Below are positions 43,829 through 44,417 of a stretch of 44,417 nucleotides of DNA, piece by piece. The DNA lies in assembly GCA_016223005.1 (NCBI GenBank), contig JACRPW010000041.1, positions 1 through 44,417 of the forward strand, in the 5' to 3' direction. Under the pieces are notes generated by a model. That model worked only from the letters and a program-made list of their open reading frames with translations. It had not been told where the DNA came from and ran no database searches. This stretch comes from Deltaproteobacteria bacterium. GTDB lineage: Bacteria; Desulfobacterota; GWC2-55-46; UBA9637; GWC2-42-11. The position numbers and the translations under genes are program-made. Each line of letters opens with the position of its first letter. The first letter of the stretch is position 1.

Positions 43829-43888
43829 AATCTCTCATGCATATTAAAAAATTTGAAATTCCCCCAATCCTGTGTTATATCGTTTACA

Positions 43889-44417
43889 ATGGACAATACC
43901 CCCACAGATTACGAGCATCAAGATTTACAAATAGGTGAAATGGGAGATAGATTACGCATCATCCCTCTCGGCGGCCTCGGTGAAATAGGCTTAAATATGC
44001 TCGTTATGGAGTATAGAGATTCCATAATTGTTATAGACTGCGGGCTTATGTTCCCTGAAGACTACATGCTGGGTATTGACATCGTCATCCCTGATATTTC
44101 ATATCTTAAAAAAAATATTGAAAAGGTTAAGGCATTTGTCATAACCCATGGACATGAAGACCATATTGGCGCCCTGCCGTTTGTGTTAAATGAAATCAAG
44201 GCTCCGCTATATGCTACCACCCTTACTATCGGCTTCATTCAGGAAAAACTTAAGGAATTTAATCTTGATAAATCTACACAGTTTGTCCGTGTAAAACCAA
44301 GACAGACCGTATCAATATGTCAGTTTAAGGTTTAATTCATAAGAGTTAGTCATTCCATAGTTGACGGTGTCGGACTTGCCATTACAACACCAATTGGCAC
44401 AGTCATCCACACAGGGG
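43889..44417 (+). CDS. rnj: Ribonuclease J, 5' part, with an in-frame TAA
   Basis: The N-terminal metallo-beta-lactamase domain of RNase J, an endo/5'-exoribonuclease of mRNA decay and rRNA maturation. LRIIPLGGLGEIGLNM starts near residue 22, VIDCGLMFPEDYMLGIDIVIPD follows, and ITHGHEDHIGALPF near 85-98 gives the HxHxDH zinc site. TAA at 44333-44335 ends the frame after QFKV, yet the same frame continues with FIRVSHSIVDGVGLAITTP to the window end, normal RNase J sequence. The stop replaces a residue that is usually Glu (GAA to TAA would be one change). The ATG at 43889 has no clear ribosome site, and an upstream TTG at 43853 is the alternative. The gene continues beyond the window. Confidence 0.85.

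Noticed and set aside
44346-44356. GTTAGTCATTCC near the window end resembles the start of the palindromic element at 36852
   Set aside because: Here it encodes RVSHS of RNase J in frame, so the likeness is chance.
15939-44417. TAA codon reassignment as an explanation for the in-frame stops
   Set aside because: Many well-defined genes (for example those ending at 4734, 5730, 7569 and 25299) end in TAA directly before the next start.
1-44417. CRISPR arrays, tRNA or rRNA genes, transposases and prophage genes
   Set aside because: No regularly spaced repeats, no tRNA-like cloverleaf or rRNA segment, and no transposase or integrase motif was seen on either strand.

Overview
The window is a low-GC segment from a Gram-negative bacterium. 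Evidence for an outer membrane is a Wza/OmpA-type lipoprotein, a Wzc-type co-polymerase, a heptosyltransferase-type GT9 enzyme and a class A penicillin-binding protein. An RNase J gene and an ExeA-type ATPase in a polysaccharide locus would fit a deltaproteobacterial or Nitrospirota-like lineage, but no gene here fixes the taxon. About 30 kb is one surface-glycan locus on the + strand (1-32.8 kb), followed by a - strand glycan and cell-wall block (32.8-42.7 kb) and a housekeeping end (ssb, XRE regulator, RNase J).

Layout. 0-4.7 kb is the tail of a nonulosonic (pseudaminic) acid cluster: a PseH-like acetyltransferase, an ATP-grasp enzyme, an inositol-phosphatase-family protein, PseI and a DUF115/GT42-like putative transferase. 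4.7-11.6 kb is a glycosyltransferase/methyltransferase array built by duplication: a tandem GT-A-like pair, two CgeB-like transferases, two class I methyltransferases and one GT4. 11.7-15.9 kb holds a carbamoyltransferase remnant, GDP-mannose 4,6-dehydratase, a GT4, a methyltransferase and a DegT aminotransferase. 15.9-26.7 kb is the assembly/export module: a PHP-like gene with an in-frame stop, PilZ, ExeA-like ATPase, a degenerate HD-GYP protein, a lipoprotein joining an FG-GAP propeller, an OmpA domain and a Wza-type exporter, a Wzc-like protein with a damaged Walker A motif, and a Wzy/WaaL-type polymerase or ligase. 26.7-32.8 kb holds WbqC, a broken DegT, two NAD-dependent sugar epimerases, a polyprenol-type GT2 and a DUF2029 membrane transferase. 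The - strand block, in transcription order, is PBP1A, MoaA, GT4, GT9, radical SAM/SPASM, a broken GT4, a PIG-L deacetylase and a WecA-type phosphoglycosyl transferase.

How it works together (inference): WecA-type priming on undecaprenyl phosphate, sugar building by Gmd, the epimerases, aminotransferases and PseI, assembly by many GT4/GT2/CgeB enzymes, polymerisation by the Wzy-like protein, and export through the Wzc-like and Wza-fusion pair. The PilZ and HD-GYP-like proteins beside the exporter suggest control by cyclic di-GMP.

Two things stand out. First, the exporter: a predicted seven-blade propeller, a peptidoglycan-binding domain and the Wza pore domains sit in one lipoprotein beside a pseudo-kinase co-polymerase. 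Second, gene decay is dense: three reading frames are interrupted by a single in-frame TAA (PHP-like, DegT, RNase J) and four genes have lost internal or terminal segments (epimerase, PIG-L, carbamoyltransferase, GT4). These could be real decay or sequence/assembly error, and the RNase J case makes that question important.
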